From UBA6054 sp963975575 (GTDB lineage Bacteria > Planctomycetota > Phycisphaerae > Phycisphaerales > UBA1924), in NCBI GenBank assembly GCA_963975575.1, contig CAXBHL010000008.1, forward strand, positions 62,001 through 126,000: a stretch of DNA of 64,000 nucleotides. Reading direction: 5' to 3'. The notes beneath the pieces are model-generated. The model was given only the letters and a program-made list of their open reading frames with translations. It searched no databases and was not told the origin of the DNA. Below are positions 8,119 through 16,447 of the stretch, one piece after another (within the stretch, counting starts at the first letter, position 1; every line of letters starts with the position of its first letter). Position numbers and translations under genes: made by a program.

Positions 8119-9534
8119 TCAGTCCGGCGGGCCGGAATCGCCCGAACCGCCCGCGTCCGGGCCGCCCTCGGAGCCCCCGCCGGGCTTGCGCCGACGACGG
8201 CGCCGACGCTTCTTCTTCGCCGGCCCGTCCGGTCCGTCCGGGGCGTTCTCGCCGGATGCGTCCGCCGGTCCGGCCTCGCGACGCGGGCCCGGGCTGGCGG
8301 ACGGCGGATCGCCGGCGCCGGAGTCGGCGCCCGCGCCGGGACCGCCGGGCTCGGCCGGGCCCTTGCGCCGGCGACGCCGGCGCTTCTTCTTGGTCGGCTC
8401 GCCCGTCGGGGCGGTCGGCTCGTCGCCGGGGATGTCGCTGATGTCCACGCTCGTCGGCTCGGAGCGGCGCGGGCGGTCGGGGCGCGGACCACGCTCGGCG
8501 GCGCGGGCGGGGCCACGCTCGGGGCGGGGGGCGCGGGCGCGTCCGGGGGCCGACGCGGGGGCCGGCTCGGGGGCCTTGGCCAGGCCGGGCTCGGAGAGGT
8601 TCTCGATCGGCACGGCCACGTCTGTGCCATTGTCGAGCCGGACCAGGGCCAGCTGGGTGAGGATCTGCGTGTCGATGACGATGCCGTCGCCCTCGGGCGT
8701 GCCGACGCGGGACTTGCGGTGCGGCAGGCGCTTGCGCAGCTCCTCGTAGGTCTCGTCCTCGTAGCGGAGGCAGCACATCAGCCGCCCGCACCGCCCGGAG
8801 ATTTTCAGCGGGTCCAGCGTGGCCTTCTGTGTCTTGGCGGACTTCATCGAGATGGGCTTGAGCACCTTGAGGAAGTTCTTGCAGCAGCAGTACTGGCCGC
8901 ACCGCTCATAGTCGGCGGTGATGCGGGCCTCGTCGCGGGCGCCGACCTGGCGCATGTCAACGCGGGTGTCCAGGTCGGCCTGGAGCCGGGAGACCAGCTC
9001 GCGGAAGTCCACGCGTTCCTCGGCACTAAAGTAGATGGTCAGACGCTCGCCGCCGAGGATCGGCTCGGCCTCGACGATCTTCAGAGGCAGGCGCAGCGCC
9101 TCGGCGTGGCGCTTGGCCGCGGTCCGCAGCTCGTGGCGGGACTGGTCGCAGGCGGCCTGGCGGTCCATGTCCTCTTTCGTGGCGATGCGCAGGGCCCGGC
9201 CGTCGGTCGAGAAGGGGTACTGGCGACCGCCGGAGTTCTCGATGTACTCGAGCATCTCCTTGCGGCTGACCGACTTCGAGCAGCCGGAGTTGGGGCAGGT
9301 GCTGGTGAGCATCTCCCCGATCTCGGTGCCGCGGTGGGTGCGGACCACGATCTTGGACCCGCAGCCGGGCTTCTCGTCGGACTGCCAGGGGAACTCCCCG
9401 ACCATCTTCAGGTGCCCGTAGCGGACCACCAAGGTCTTGGGGGCGTTGAGCTTCTCGTAGGCGACGCGGTCGGCCTCGTCCTTGAGATGCTCGGCCAGGT
9501 CGGCCTCGAACTGTGGGAGGGGCAGGATCGGCAA
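8119..9534 (-). CDS. PSP1/RicT-family protein with an arginine-rich tail
   Basis: A 471-residue protein. Residues about 30-290 match the PSP1/RicT (YaaT) family, with the hallmark cysteine region GQYCCCKNFL...KISGRCGRLMCCLRYE. In Bacillus, RicT forms an Fe-S-containing complex with RicA and RicF that controls RNase Y-dependent RNA maturation; that is family knowledge, and RicA/RicF are not seen here. The last 170 residues are disordered, with two KKKRRRRRR clusters matching those in the RNase E/G gene at 34089. The start is TTG at 9534, supported by GGAG seven nt upstream; no ATG or GTG fits as well. Confidence 0.85.
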   Translation of the reverse strand: MPILPLPQFEADLAEHLKDEADRVAYEKLNAPKTLVVRYGHLKMVGEFPWQSDEKPGCGSKIVVRTHRGTEIGEMLTSTCPNSGCSKSVSRKEMLEYIENSGGRQYPFSTDGRALRIATKEDMDRQAACDQSRHELRTAAKRHAEALRLPLKIVEAEPILGGERLTIYFSAEERVDFRELVSRLQADLDTRVDMRQVGARDEARITADYERCGQYCCCKNFLKVLKPISMKSAKTQKATLDPLKISGRCGRLMCCLRYEDETYEELRKRLPHRKSRVGTPEGDGIVIDTQILTQLALVRLDNGTDVAVPIENLSEPGLAKAPEPAPASAPGRARAPRPERGPARAAERGPRPDRPRRSEPTSVDISDIPGDEPTAPTGEPTKKKRRRRRRKGPAEPGGPGAGADSGAGDPPSASPGPRREAGPADASGENAPDGPDGPAKKKRRRRRRRKPGGGSEGGPDAGGSGDSGPPD

Positions 9535-9633
9535 GGGGTGGCTCCGGGTCTGTCGGATCGTACGCCGTGCGGGCGCGGGGACCCTCCGCCCGGGTTCGGG
9601 CGGGGCACGGGCCGGAGGATGAGGGCCGTGAGG

Positions 9634-9972
9634 TCAGGGCCGGGCGGGGAACCCGGCCTGGACGCGGGCGCGGTTGAACAGGTCGGGCAGGGCCTGGCGG
9701 TCCTCGAGCACCACGCGGCGCTGGTTCTCGACGTCGTAGACCAGCAGGGTCTCGTTGCGCTCGTCGATGAGCAGCATGACCTCGGTCGAGCCGCCCTCGG
9801 TGGTCATCATCACGTAGCCGCCCTTGTCGGCGACCATCTCGGCCTTGGCGGTTCGGTCGAGCAGGCCCGCGCCCTGGACGACGATCAGGGCCGCCAGGAC
9901 GCCGGCGGAAACCCAGAGCCAGTTGCCCCGGGCGGCAGGGGACGCTTCGCGGGTGTGCGGTGCGGTGGTCAT
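9634..9972 (-). CDS. Small single-pass membrane protein
   Basis: A 112-residue protein, not recognised. One membrane segment (residues about 18-35) is followed by a soluble domain of about 75 residues rich in beta-strand-forming stretches (YVMMTTEGG, MLLIDERNETLLVYD). A GGAG site precedes the ATG. It follows the gene at 9982-10314 by 9 bp, and both carry a short 'value and label' type beta region (NAVYILDAANREMI here, TLLVYDVENQRRV there), so they may be paralogues acting together at the membrane. Confidence 0.65.
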   Translation of the reverse strand: MTTAPHTREASPAARGNWLWVSAGVLAALIVVQGAGLLDRTAKAEMVADKGGYVMMTTEGGSTEVMLLIDERNETLLVYDVENQRRVVLEDRQALPDLFNRARVQAGFPARP

Positions 9973-9981
9973 GGCGTCTCC

Positions 9982-10314
9982 TCAGCGCTGGGGGTCGATG
10001 ACGAGGTCGGTGGTCAGATCGCGGTAGCCCACGCCGAGCATCTGCCGGCGGGACGAGTCCCAGCGGAGGGTGATCATCTCCCGGTTGGCGGCGTCGAGGA
10101 TGTAGACGGCGTTGGAGTTGCCGCCGCTGATCTGCCCGCCGACCATGGTGTACTCGCCCCGGGCGCGGGACGGCTGCATCGGGGCCTGGGCACCGGCGTC
10201 GGGCGCGACGCTGACGACCATCAGCAGGGCCAGCAGCGCGGCGTTGAGCGCGATCAGGCGTCGGGCGGGCGAGCGGGACGCGTGGGGGACTCGGGGGTCG
10301 GATGGACGGTTCAT
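9982..10314 (-). CDS. Small exported protein, possible paralogue of its downstream neighbour
   Basis: A 110-residue protein, not recognised. An Arg-rich N-terminus leads into a signal peptide with a plausible cut after DAGAQA. The short mature part has beta-type segments (YTMVGGQISGG, YILDAANREMITLRWD). GGAGG stands 5 nt before the ATG. The gene is 9 bp upstream of 9634-9972 on the same strand, probably as an operon that continues into the ricT-like gene. Confidence 0.65.
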   Translation of the reverse strand: MNRPSDPRVPHASRSPARRLIALNAALLALLMVVSVAPDAGAQAPMQPSRARGEYTMVGGQISGGNSNAVYILDAANREMITLRWDSSRRQMLGVGYRDLTTDLVIDPQR

Positions 10315-10420
10315 GGGGCCTCCGTGTCTGCCGCCCGCATCGGGGCGGGTGGCCTTGGAGCGGTACGCCCCCGCACGCCGACCGGTTGCCCGGCGGCCCC
10401 GGCAGGGCCGGGATGGCGGC

Positions 10421-10633
10421 TCAATCCTGGTGCGTGCGCTTGGACTTGAGCGAGGACGCGAAGACGATCACGGCCAGCAGCAGCACGAACAGCGCATACA
10501 TCCAGATCCGCGGGGCGGTCGGGGACTCGTCGATCCGCGGCAGACGCAGGGCTTCTTGGGCCAACGCGGTCGGGGCCGCGCCGGCCAGGGCCATCAGGGC
10601 GGTCAGGATGCCGGCGGTACGGGTGCGGATCAT
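10421..10633 (-). CDS. 70-residue exported membrane peptide
   Basis: A short protein with an N-terminal signal peptide (cut after ALAQ) and a C-terminal membrane helix (MYALFVLLLAVIVFASS) ending in a basic tail. This is a type I topology leaving about 20 residues outside. No family is recognised. It is the first gene of the minus-strand run 10633 to 9634 and lies 130 bp from the divergent ktrB start. The clean signal-plus-anchor pattern supports a real gene despite its size. Confidence 0.6.
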   Translation of the reverse strand: MIRTRTAGILTALMALAGAAPTALAQEALRLPRIDESPTAPRIWMYALFVLLLAVIVFASSLKSKRTHQD

Positions 10634-10750
10634 GCCCTAAGGCTACGCGACGGGCGGTGGGCGGGCAACGGGCGCGTTCCGGCCGCTCCCGCGCCCTCGG
10701 ACGGCGGGCCTAGGGCCCCCCCCACCCCGCACGGGGGCGGGGGCATCCCG

Positions 10751-10756
10751 TATCAT
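10751..10756 (+). promoter_or_regulatory. Putative -10 element of a leaderless ktrB transcript
   Basis: TATCAT ends 8 nt before the GTG start of the potassium transporter gene, with CAGCCCCC between and no Shine-Dalgarno sequence. Confidence 0.5.
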
Positions 10757-10764
10757 CAGCCCCC

Positions 10765-12516
10765 GTGGCCCTGAACAAGACCACCTACGAGATCCAGGGC
10801 CTGGCGGCCCGGCGGGACATCCGCACGACGCTGGCGGGGTTGTCCGTGGCGATGCTGGCCGCGGGCGGCGTGGCGCTGGAGCGGGGCTTCCGCCTGGACA
10901 TCCGGCCCGATTGGATGATGCCGGTCCTGCAGATCGTCGCGTCGTACCTGGCGCTGTGGGTTGCCGGCGATCTGGGCCCGCTGGCGGGCCCGAAGACCCG
11001 CTGGCGCTCGCGGGTGGGCCAGCTCGGCGAGCTGGGCCTGCTGGCCGCGGTGGGGATCGAGGCGGCCGGGTTCTCCATGGCCGGGGAGATCGTGGCGGTG
11101 GCCATGGCGGTGACGCTGGCCTGCCGCCTGAACACGCAGCTGGCGCGGACGATCTCGAACCCCTCGCTGCTCTTCCCCGGCTCGTTCGTGGTGCTGATCC
11201 TGCTCTCCACGACGCTGCTGATGCTGCCCGCGGCCACGCCCCAGGACAACCGCATCGGCCTGGTCGACGCGCTGTTCACCGCCACCTCGGCGGTGTGCGT
11301 GACGGGGCTGACCGTCCGGGACACGGGCGGGGACTTCACGCTGTTCGGACAGAGCGTCATCTTCGCGTCCATCCAGCTCGGCGGGCTGGGCATGATGATC
11401 TTCGGCTCGACGCTGGCGCTGCTGTTCGGGGCCCGGCTGAGTTTCCGCGAGAACCTGACGCTCAGCCGGGCGCTCAACGAGTACCCCGCCCACCGCATCT
11501 CGCGCTTCGTCGGCTTCATCGTGCTGACGACGGTGTTCATCGAGGCGGCCGGGGCGGTGGCGATCTACGCCCTGTGGCCGGCGCCCGCCGACATGGCCTG
11601 GCAGGCCCGGGCGTGGATGGCCGCGTTCCACTCCGTCTCGGCCTTCTGCAACGCCGGGTTCGACCTGACCGGCGAGAGCATGGTGGGCATGCGTTCGAGC
11701 CCCGTGGCCTACCTGGGCGTGATGCCCCTGATCATCATCGGCGGGGTGGGGTTCCTGGTGCTCGACGACCTGTGGCGCAAGGCCTTCGGGCGGGCCACCG
11801 CGGGCGGGGGGGCCGTGGCCATCGGGGACACCGGGCCCGGCCCGCGCCGGCGCCTGTCCACGCACTCCAAGCTGGTGCTGGTGACCACCGGGCTGCTGCT
11901 CGTCGGCGGCGCGCTGGTGATCTTCGCGGCCCAGCTCAAGGTGCCCGGCGTGGCGCCCGGCCAGCGCGTGCTCGACGCGGTCTTCATGTCCACCACCGCG
12001 CGGACGGCGGGGTTCAACTCCGTCCCGATGGAAGAGCTCGCCCCGGGCTCGCGCTTCATGCTGATGGTGCTGATGCTCATCGGAGGCAGCCCGGGCTCGA
12101 CCGCGGGGGGCATCAAGACCGTCGTCTTCGCCGTGCTCGCCCTGGGCGTGTTCGCGACCGTGCGCGGGCGGGACGAGGTCGAGGTGTTCGGGCGGGCGTT
12201 GCCGGACGAGCTGGTCAAGAAGGCCGCCGCCGCGGCGTTCGGGCTGATCACGCTCGTCGCGCTGGCGACGCTGACGCTGGACCTGATCGAACAGATCCCC
12301 TTCGAGCCCCTGTTCTTCGAGGTGATCAGCGCCGCCAGCACCACCGGGCTGTCGCTGGGCATCACCGAGCGGCTCTCGCCCGCGGCCCGGCTGGTGCTGG
12401 TGGCGGCCATGTTCCTCGGGCGGGTGGGGCTGCTGGCGTTCATCGGCTCGCTCATCGCGGGCGGCGGGCGCCGGGGCTCGTACCGTTACCCCCGCGACAA
12501 CGTTTCCCTCGGCTGA
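10765..12516 (+). CDS. TrkH/KtrB-family potassium uptake channel subunit
   Basis: A 583-residue integral membrane protein of the SKT superfamily, importing K+ (often coupled to Na+ or H+). About ten membrane helices can be seen. The filter regions after each pore helix are recognisable, each with the key glycine: TSAVCVTGL, SAFCNAGFDL, TTARTAGFNS and ASTTGLSLG. A longer than usual N-terminal membrane region (about 130 residues) precedes the first filter. GTG 10765 is the first in-frame start after the upstream hairpin region. The TrkA-type regulator follows after 15 bp, so the two form an uptake system. Confidence 0.92.
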   Translation: MALNKTTYEIQGLAARRDIRTTLAGLSVAMLAAGGVALERGFRLDIRPDWMMPVLQIVASYLALWVAGDLGPLAGPKTRWRSRVGQLGELGLLAAVGIEAAGFSMAGEIVAVAMAVTLACRLNTQLARTISNPSLLFPGSFVVLILLSTTLLMLPAATPQDNRIGLVDALFTATSAVCVTGLTVRDTGGDFTLFGQSVIFASIQLGGLGMMIFGSTLALLFGARLSFRENLTLSRALNEYPAHRISRFVGFIVLTTVFIEAAGAVAIYALWPAPADMAWQARAWMAAFHSVSAFCNAGFDLTGESMVGMRSSPVAYLGVMPLIIIGGVGFLVLDDLWRKAFGRATAGGGAVAIGDTGPGPRRRLSTHSKLVLVTTGLLLVGGALVIFAAQLKVPGVAPGQRVLDAVFMSTTARTAGFNSVPMEELAPGSRFMLMVLMLIGGSPGSTAGGIKTVVFAVLALGVFATVRGRDEVEVFGRALPDELVKKAAAAAFGLITLVALATLTLDLIEQIPFEPLFFEVISAASTTGLSLGITERLSPAARLVLVAAMFLGRVGLLAFIGSLIAGGGRRGSYRYPRDNVSLG

Positions 12517-12531
12517 CCGGAGACCCCACCC

Positions 12532-13221
12532 ATGCCCGCCAACTCCAAGGACTCCCGCCCCATCGCCGTGCTCGGGCTCGGACGCTTCGGCCAGCGCATG
12601 GCCGAACGCCTCTCGCGCGGCGGCGAGGACGTGCTGGCCTGCGACTACGACCGCGACGTGGTCGAGCAGATCGCCACCAAGGTCGCGCAGGCGGTCGTGC
12701 TCGACGTGACCGACGAGGCCGCGATGCGTTCCCGCGGGGTGCACAAGGTCAAGGCGGCGGTGATCGGCATCGGCGAGGACTTCGAGGCCGCGGTGCTGAC
12801 GACGGTGATCCTCCGGCAGATGGAGGTGCCCCGCATCATCGCCAGGGCCCGGACCACGACCACCGCCGAGGTGCTCCGCCGGGTGGGGGCGCACGACGTG
12901 GTGCTGGCCGAGGACGAGGCCGCCGACCGCTGGGCCAACCGCCTGCTGGGCCCCAAGGTGCTCAACCAGATCGAGTTCCACCAGGGCTACAGCATCATCG
13001 AGTTCCAAACACCGAAGGACTGGGTCGGGAAGGGCCTGGCGGAACTGGACGTGCGCAAGAAGCTCAACCTGCACGTGGTGGCCGTCAAGCGGAACGTGAC
13101 CGACGACGGGCCGAACCACTCCCGGATCGTGGTGCTGCGGGCCAACGAGCCGCTGGAAGAAGACGACGTGCTGATCATCATGGGCCGGGACGAGGACCTC
13201 AACAACCTCATGAAGGACTGA
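12532..13221 (+). CDS. KtrA/TrkA-type potassium uptake regulatory subunit
   Basis: A 229-residue cytoplasmic RCK protein. The N-terminal Rossmann fold has AVLGLGRFGQRMA and an acidic residue at the end of strand 2 (CDYDRD), as expected for NAD(H)/ATP binding. A C-terminal TrkA_C domain runs from about residue 145. Length matches single-domain KtrA rather than the tandem TrkA of enterobacteria. It would gate the channel encoded 15 bp upstream in response to bound nucleotide. Confidence 0.92.
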   Translation: MPANSKDSRPIAVLGLGRFGQRMAERLSRGGEDVLACDYDRDVVEQIATKVAQAVVLDVTDEAAMRSRGVHKVKAAVIGIGEDFEAAVLTTVILRQMEVPRIIARARTTTTAEVLRRVGAHDVVLAEDEAADRWANRLLGPKVLNQIEFHQGYSIIEFQTPKDWVGKGLAELDVRKKLNLHVVAVKRNVTDDGPNHSRIVVLRANEPLEEDDVLIIMGRDEDLNNLMKD

Positions 13222-13450
13222 ACGGGCCCGTGGGGGGGTGTTGGGGGCGTGCTCGGGCAGCGCGGCCCGACCCGTACAGGGCTCTATCAGCCGCGCCCGC
13301 CGCCGCGGCTGTCGGTCGCGGGGGCGGGATTGTTGCTATCCTTGCAACCTCTCTCCTCCGACCCACGGACCGGGCCGGGGGGACACCGACGACCATCCAC
13401 GCCCCCGGGGTCGGACCCCGGAGGCGCCACGACACGCGGAGCCGCCGACC

Positions 13451-14278
13451 ATGGCCAAGATGTTTTACACGCTCGAGGAAGCCGCCTCCAAGCTGGGCAT
13501 GTCCGAGTCCGAGGTGCAGAACCTCGCCGAGTCCGGGCAGCTCCAGGAGTTCCGCGACCGCGACCGGCTGATGTTCAAGGTCGACCAGGTCGACCTGCTG
13601 GCCGGCGACGACGGCGAGGACGACGTGCAGCTGGCCGACACCGGCGCCGGCCTGGATCCGATCTCGCTCAGCTCGTCCAACACGGGCACCGGCTCGGGCC
13701 TCTCGCTGGGCGATTCGGCCGCCAACGAGGGCACCGGCGTGTCGATCTTCGACCCCGAGGACGCCGACGCGGCCGACGCCAACGCCGAGACGCTGGTCAC
13801 CAGCGGCCTGGGCGGCTCGGGCTTCGCGATGGACGCGGGCGCCTCGGGCTCGGGCCTGGCCCAGCTCGCCTTCGAGCCCGACGACACCTCGCTGGGCGGG
13901 AACCTGCTCGACGGGACCGACGCGGGCGGCAGCGCCGTGGGCCCGGCCGCCGGCGGGACCGCCGCGGGCGCGCTGTTCGAGTCCTCCGCCGCCGAGTCCG
14001 ACTTCGGGCGCGGCGCGGCGGCCCCGGCCATGAGCCCGATGATGGCCATGGGCGAGCCCTACGACGGTGCCGCCTCGGGCCTGTTCGGCGGCTTGGCGCT
14101 GGGCGTGTTCCTGCTGACCCTGCTCTCGATGGCCGTCATGATCCTGGGCATGTCCGGCGGGTCGGCCGCGGTGCTCGGCGGGATCCAGCAGACCACCCTC
14201 TACATCGTCGCCGGCGGCGGGGCCGCGGCCCTGATCATCTTCGCCGTCATCGGCTGGGCACTGCTCCGCAAGAGCTGA
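13451..14278 (+). CDS. HTH-domain protein with two C-terminal membrane helices
   Basis: A 275-residue protein. Residues 1-50 are a MerR/excisionase-type helix-turn-helix (FYTLEEAASKLGMSESEVQ, then a recognition-like segment and RDRDRLMFKVDQVD). A long Gly/Ser/Ala/Asp-rich low-complexity linker follows, then two membrane helices near residues 215-240 and 250-272. This layout is widespread in Phycisphaerae-type genomes and has no assigned role; a membrane-tethered DNA- or protein-binding module is possible. TATCCT at 13337 could be a -10, leaving a leader of about 100 nt. A terminator follows at 14311. Confidence 0.75.
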   Translation: MAKMFYTLEEAASKLGMSESEVQNLAESGQLQEFRDRDRLMFKVDQVDLLAGDDGEDDVQLADTGAGLDPISLSSSNTGTGSGLSLGDSAANEGTGVSIFDPEDADAADANAETLVTSGLGGSGFAMDAGASGSGLAQLAFEPDDTSLGGNLLDGTDAGGSAVGPAAGGTAAGALFESSAAESDFGRGAAAPAMSPMMAMGEPYDGAASGLFGGLALGVFLLTLLSMAVMILGMSGGSAAVLGGIQQTTLYIVAGGGAAALIIFAVIGWALLRKS

Positions 14279-14296
14279 GCCCCCCGGACCGACGAA

Positions 14297-15601
14297 TCAG
14301 GCAACCTCCGCAGCCCCGGCCACCACCGGGGCTGTTTCTTTGACCCGGCGCGGGCGGCGTCCGTTGAGCAGCCGGCCGAGCGGCGTGTGCCGCACGAGCA
14401 CGGCGTAGGAGATCATCAGGACCACCATCGAGACCACCACGCACGCGCCGAACTTGACCAGCGGGTGCGCCTCCCACGGCAGCAGCACGAGGCCGACGGC
14501 AATCACCAGCGGCAGGTGGGCCAGGTACACCCAGTACGCGCTGTCCGAGACGTAGCGCACCACGGCCTGCAGGCGCGGGCCGGGGCGGCTGAAGAGCCGG
14601 GTGAACAGGCCGATCATCGCCAGCGAGTAGCCCGCGGTCATCAGGGCGCGGGACCCGACGGCGAACCACCACGCGGCGGCGGCCCGGCCCTCCTGACCCT
14701 CGACGATGGTCGCCAGCACCCCGTTGGCACGCACGTGCGCCACCGTCGCCAGGGCGGCGATCAACGCGGGGACCCACCAGCGCCGGGCGAGCCGGTCGAT
14801 CGCGTGGCGGTGGGCGTACAGAGCCCAGCCGGCGAAGAACGGCAGCGCGTAGTAGGCCAGGCCCTGCCACTGCGGCGTCAGCGACCCGTTCGGCTGGGCG
14901 CCGGACGGGCCGTGCATCGTCAGCGCCGCCACGACGGGCAACGCCAGCAGCACCACACCCAGCCACGCACCCACGCACCAGCCGACCGCCCGCGACAGCA
15001 GGCCCCATCCGTGCGTCAGCGGCCCGCGCAGCGTCCCGGGCAGCAGCGACGCGAGAAACCGCACGAGCAGCCCGGCGCCGATCAGCAGGCACAGGTCGTA
15101 CAGGAACCACAGGTGGTACAGGCGCCCGAACTGGCCGGGCGAGCCGGGCGTGTCCACGCCCCAGCTGTTCTTGAGGATCGCCTCGGCGGTGCTGCCCAGC
15201 GGCCAGCCCCACTGCGTCGAGATGCCCCACGCCCACACGAACGCGCACAGCGGCTGGATGGTGACCATCGCGATCACGAAGGGGACAAGCACCCGGGCGG
15301 CCCGCTGGCGCAGCGTGGCCATCCCGCCGCGTCGTGCGACGAGCATCGCGGTGAAGAAGCCGGAGAGCAGAAAGAAGGTCTCCATCCGCCACGAGTGGAT
15401 GATGGTGACCGAGTGGGCGATCGGCGTGCTCTTGGTCGGCTCGAGGAAGGGCCAGAAGAAGAACGGCACGCCGGCGACGAACGGCAGGGCGGCGTGGAGC
15501 CAGACGCCGAGCATCATGGCCACGGCCCGCAGCGCGTCGAGGGCGTGCAGGCGTTCGGTTGGCTGGGTGGCGGGGGAGTGCGTCGTGTCTGGCGTGGTCA
15601 T
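14297..15601 (-). CDS. Acyltransferase 3 family membrane protein
   Basis: A 434-residue multi-pass protein with about ten membrane helices. The family-defining N-terminal pattern is present: RLHALDALRAVAM, then the conserved His of WLHAALPF, and later MTWRMETFFLLSGFF-like residues (here SWRMETFFLLSGFF). These enzymes move acetyl, succinyl or other acyl groups onto periplasmic glycans or lipids; the OpgC/glucan-succinylation branch is a close possibility. ATG 15601 precedes the conserved region; another ATG at 15637 is possible. Its 3' end contains the terminator of the convergent HTH gene. Confidence 0.85.
   Translation of the reverse strand: MTTPDTTHSPATQPTERLHALDALRAVAMMLGVWLHAALPFVAGVPFFFWPFLEPTKSTPIAHSVTIIHSWRMETFFLLSGFFTAMLVARRGGMATLRQRAARVLVPFVIAMVTIQPLCAFVWAWGISTQWGWPLGSTAEAILKNSWGVDTPGSPGQFGRLYHLWFLYDLCLLIGAGLLVRFLASLLPGTLRGPLTHGWGLLSRAVGWCVGAWLGVVLLALPVVAALTMHGPSGAQPNGSLTPQWQGLAYYALPFFAGWALYAHRHAIDRLARRWWVPALIAALATVAHVRANGVLATIVEGQEGRAAAAWWFAVGSRALMTAGYSLAMIGLFTRLFSRPGPRLQAVVRYVSDSAYWVYLAHLPLVIAVGLVLLPWEAHPLVKFGACVVVSMVVLMISYAVLVRHTPLGRLLNGRRPRRVKETAPVVAGAAEVA
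14311..14341 (+). terminator. Terminator of the HTH membrane protein gene
   Basis: CAGCCCCGG pairs perfectly with CCGGGGCTG across a 6-nt loop and is followed by TTTCTTTG. The hairpin lies inside the last codons of the convergent acyltransferase gene. Confidence 0.85.
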
Positions 15602-15667
15602 GGTGCGTGCGCGCCTTGGTCGGAATCGACCCGTCATGATTGCACCACGGCGCGGGCGGAAAAGCAG

Positions 15668-15694
15668 GAAAAACCCGCGTCGGGCGACGCGGGC
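15668..15694 (-). terminator. Terminator after nusG
   Basis: On the minus strand CCCGCGTC and GACGCGGG form an 8-bp stem with a 4-nt loop, followed by TTTTTCC. It lies 40 bp after the nusG stop and closes the tuf-secE-nusG cluster, separating it from the acyltransferase gene. Confidence 0.85.
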
Positions 15695-15735
15695 GGGTGA
15701 GCGGCTCGGATGGGCGGCCGGAGGGCCGGGATCGA

Positions 15736-16386
15736 TCAGGCGTCCTCGACCTTGGCGATCTGCCACTCCTCGAGGTCGACGGGGGCCTGGCGGCCGAAGA
15801 TGGTGACCAGGACGCGGACGGTGCCCTTGTCCGGGAACAGCTCGTCCACGGTGCCCTCGTAGTTCTCGAACGGGCCCTCGCGGATGACCACGGACTCGCC
15901 CTTCTGGAAGGACAGGCGGACGGTCGGCTCGTCGGCGGGGGCCTGCGAGTCGCGGAGCATCTTCTCGGTCTCGTGCTCGGCCATGGCGGTGGGGCGCCCG
16001 GCGGTGCCGATGAAGTCGCCCACGCCGGTGGTCTCCTTGATCAGGAAGAACACATCCTGGGGGATGCGGCCGTCGTCCTCGAGACGCATCTCGACGAAGA
16101 CGTAGCCGGCGTAGAGCTTCTCTTCCTTGATCTTGGTCTTGCCGCCCTTGATGGTCTTGACCTTCTCGGTGGGCACGAGGATGCGGCCCACGAGGTGGGT
16201 CATGTTCTCGATCTGGATCTTGCGCAGCAGCGTGTTCTGGACCGAGTGCTCCTTGTTGGAGGCGACCCGGAGGACGAACCAGTCCATGCCCTCCTGGCGG
16301 ATGGGCTCGTCCGCGCCGATCACACCCTCGCGGGTGGGGGCGCCGACGGTCTGGACTTCCTGGGTTTCGTCGTGTTCTGCCATCAT
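15736..16386 (-). CDS. nusG: Transcription termination/antitermination factor NusG
   Basis: A 216-residue protein. After a 30-residue acidic leader the NGN domain begins at MDWFVLRVASNKEHSVQ and includes the LYAGYVFVEM motif. The C-terminal KOW domain is FQKGESVVIREGPFENYEG...VLVTIFGR. NusG binds RNA polymerase and couples it to Rho and to ribosomal protein S10. Two adjacent ATG codons at 16386 and 16383 can both serve; the first is used. It follows secE by 61 bp. The usual downstream rplK-rplA-rplJ-rplL genes are absent. Confidence 0.95.
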   Translation of the reverse strand: MMAEHDETQEVQTVGAPTREGVIGADEPIRQEGMDWFVLRVASNKEHSVQNTLLRKIQIENMTHLVGRILVPTEKVKTIKGGKTKIKEEKLYAGYVFVEMRLEDDGRIPQDVFFLIKETTGVGDFIGTAGRPTAMAEHETEKMLRDSQAPADEPTVRLSFQKGESVVIREGPFENYEGTVDELFPDKGTVRVLVTIFGRQAPVDLEEWQIAKVEDA

Positions 16387-16447
16387 GGTGCTCTGCCTTC
16401 CGCGGGGCGGGTGGGCCCCGGCGTGCTGGTCGTTGGTTCCCGGCGGT

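Noticed and set aside
6592..10449. Open plus-strand frame of 1285 codons opposite lepB and the ricT-like gene
   Set aside because: It is the reverse shadow of well-supported minus-strand genes with catalytic motifs. Its product is His/Gly/Arg-rich low-complexity sequence with no domain, as expected in very GC-rich DNA.
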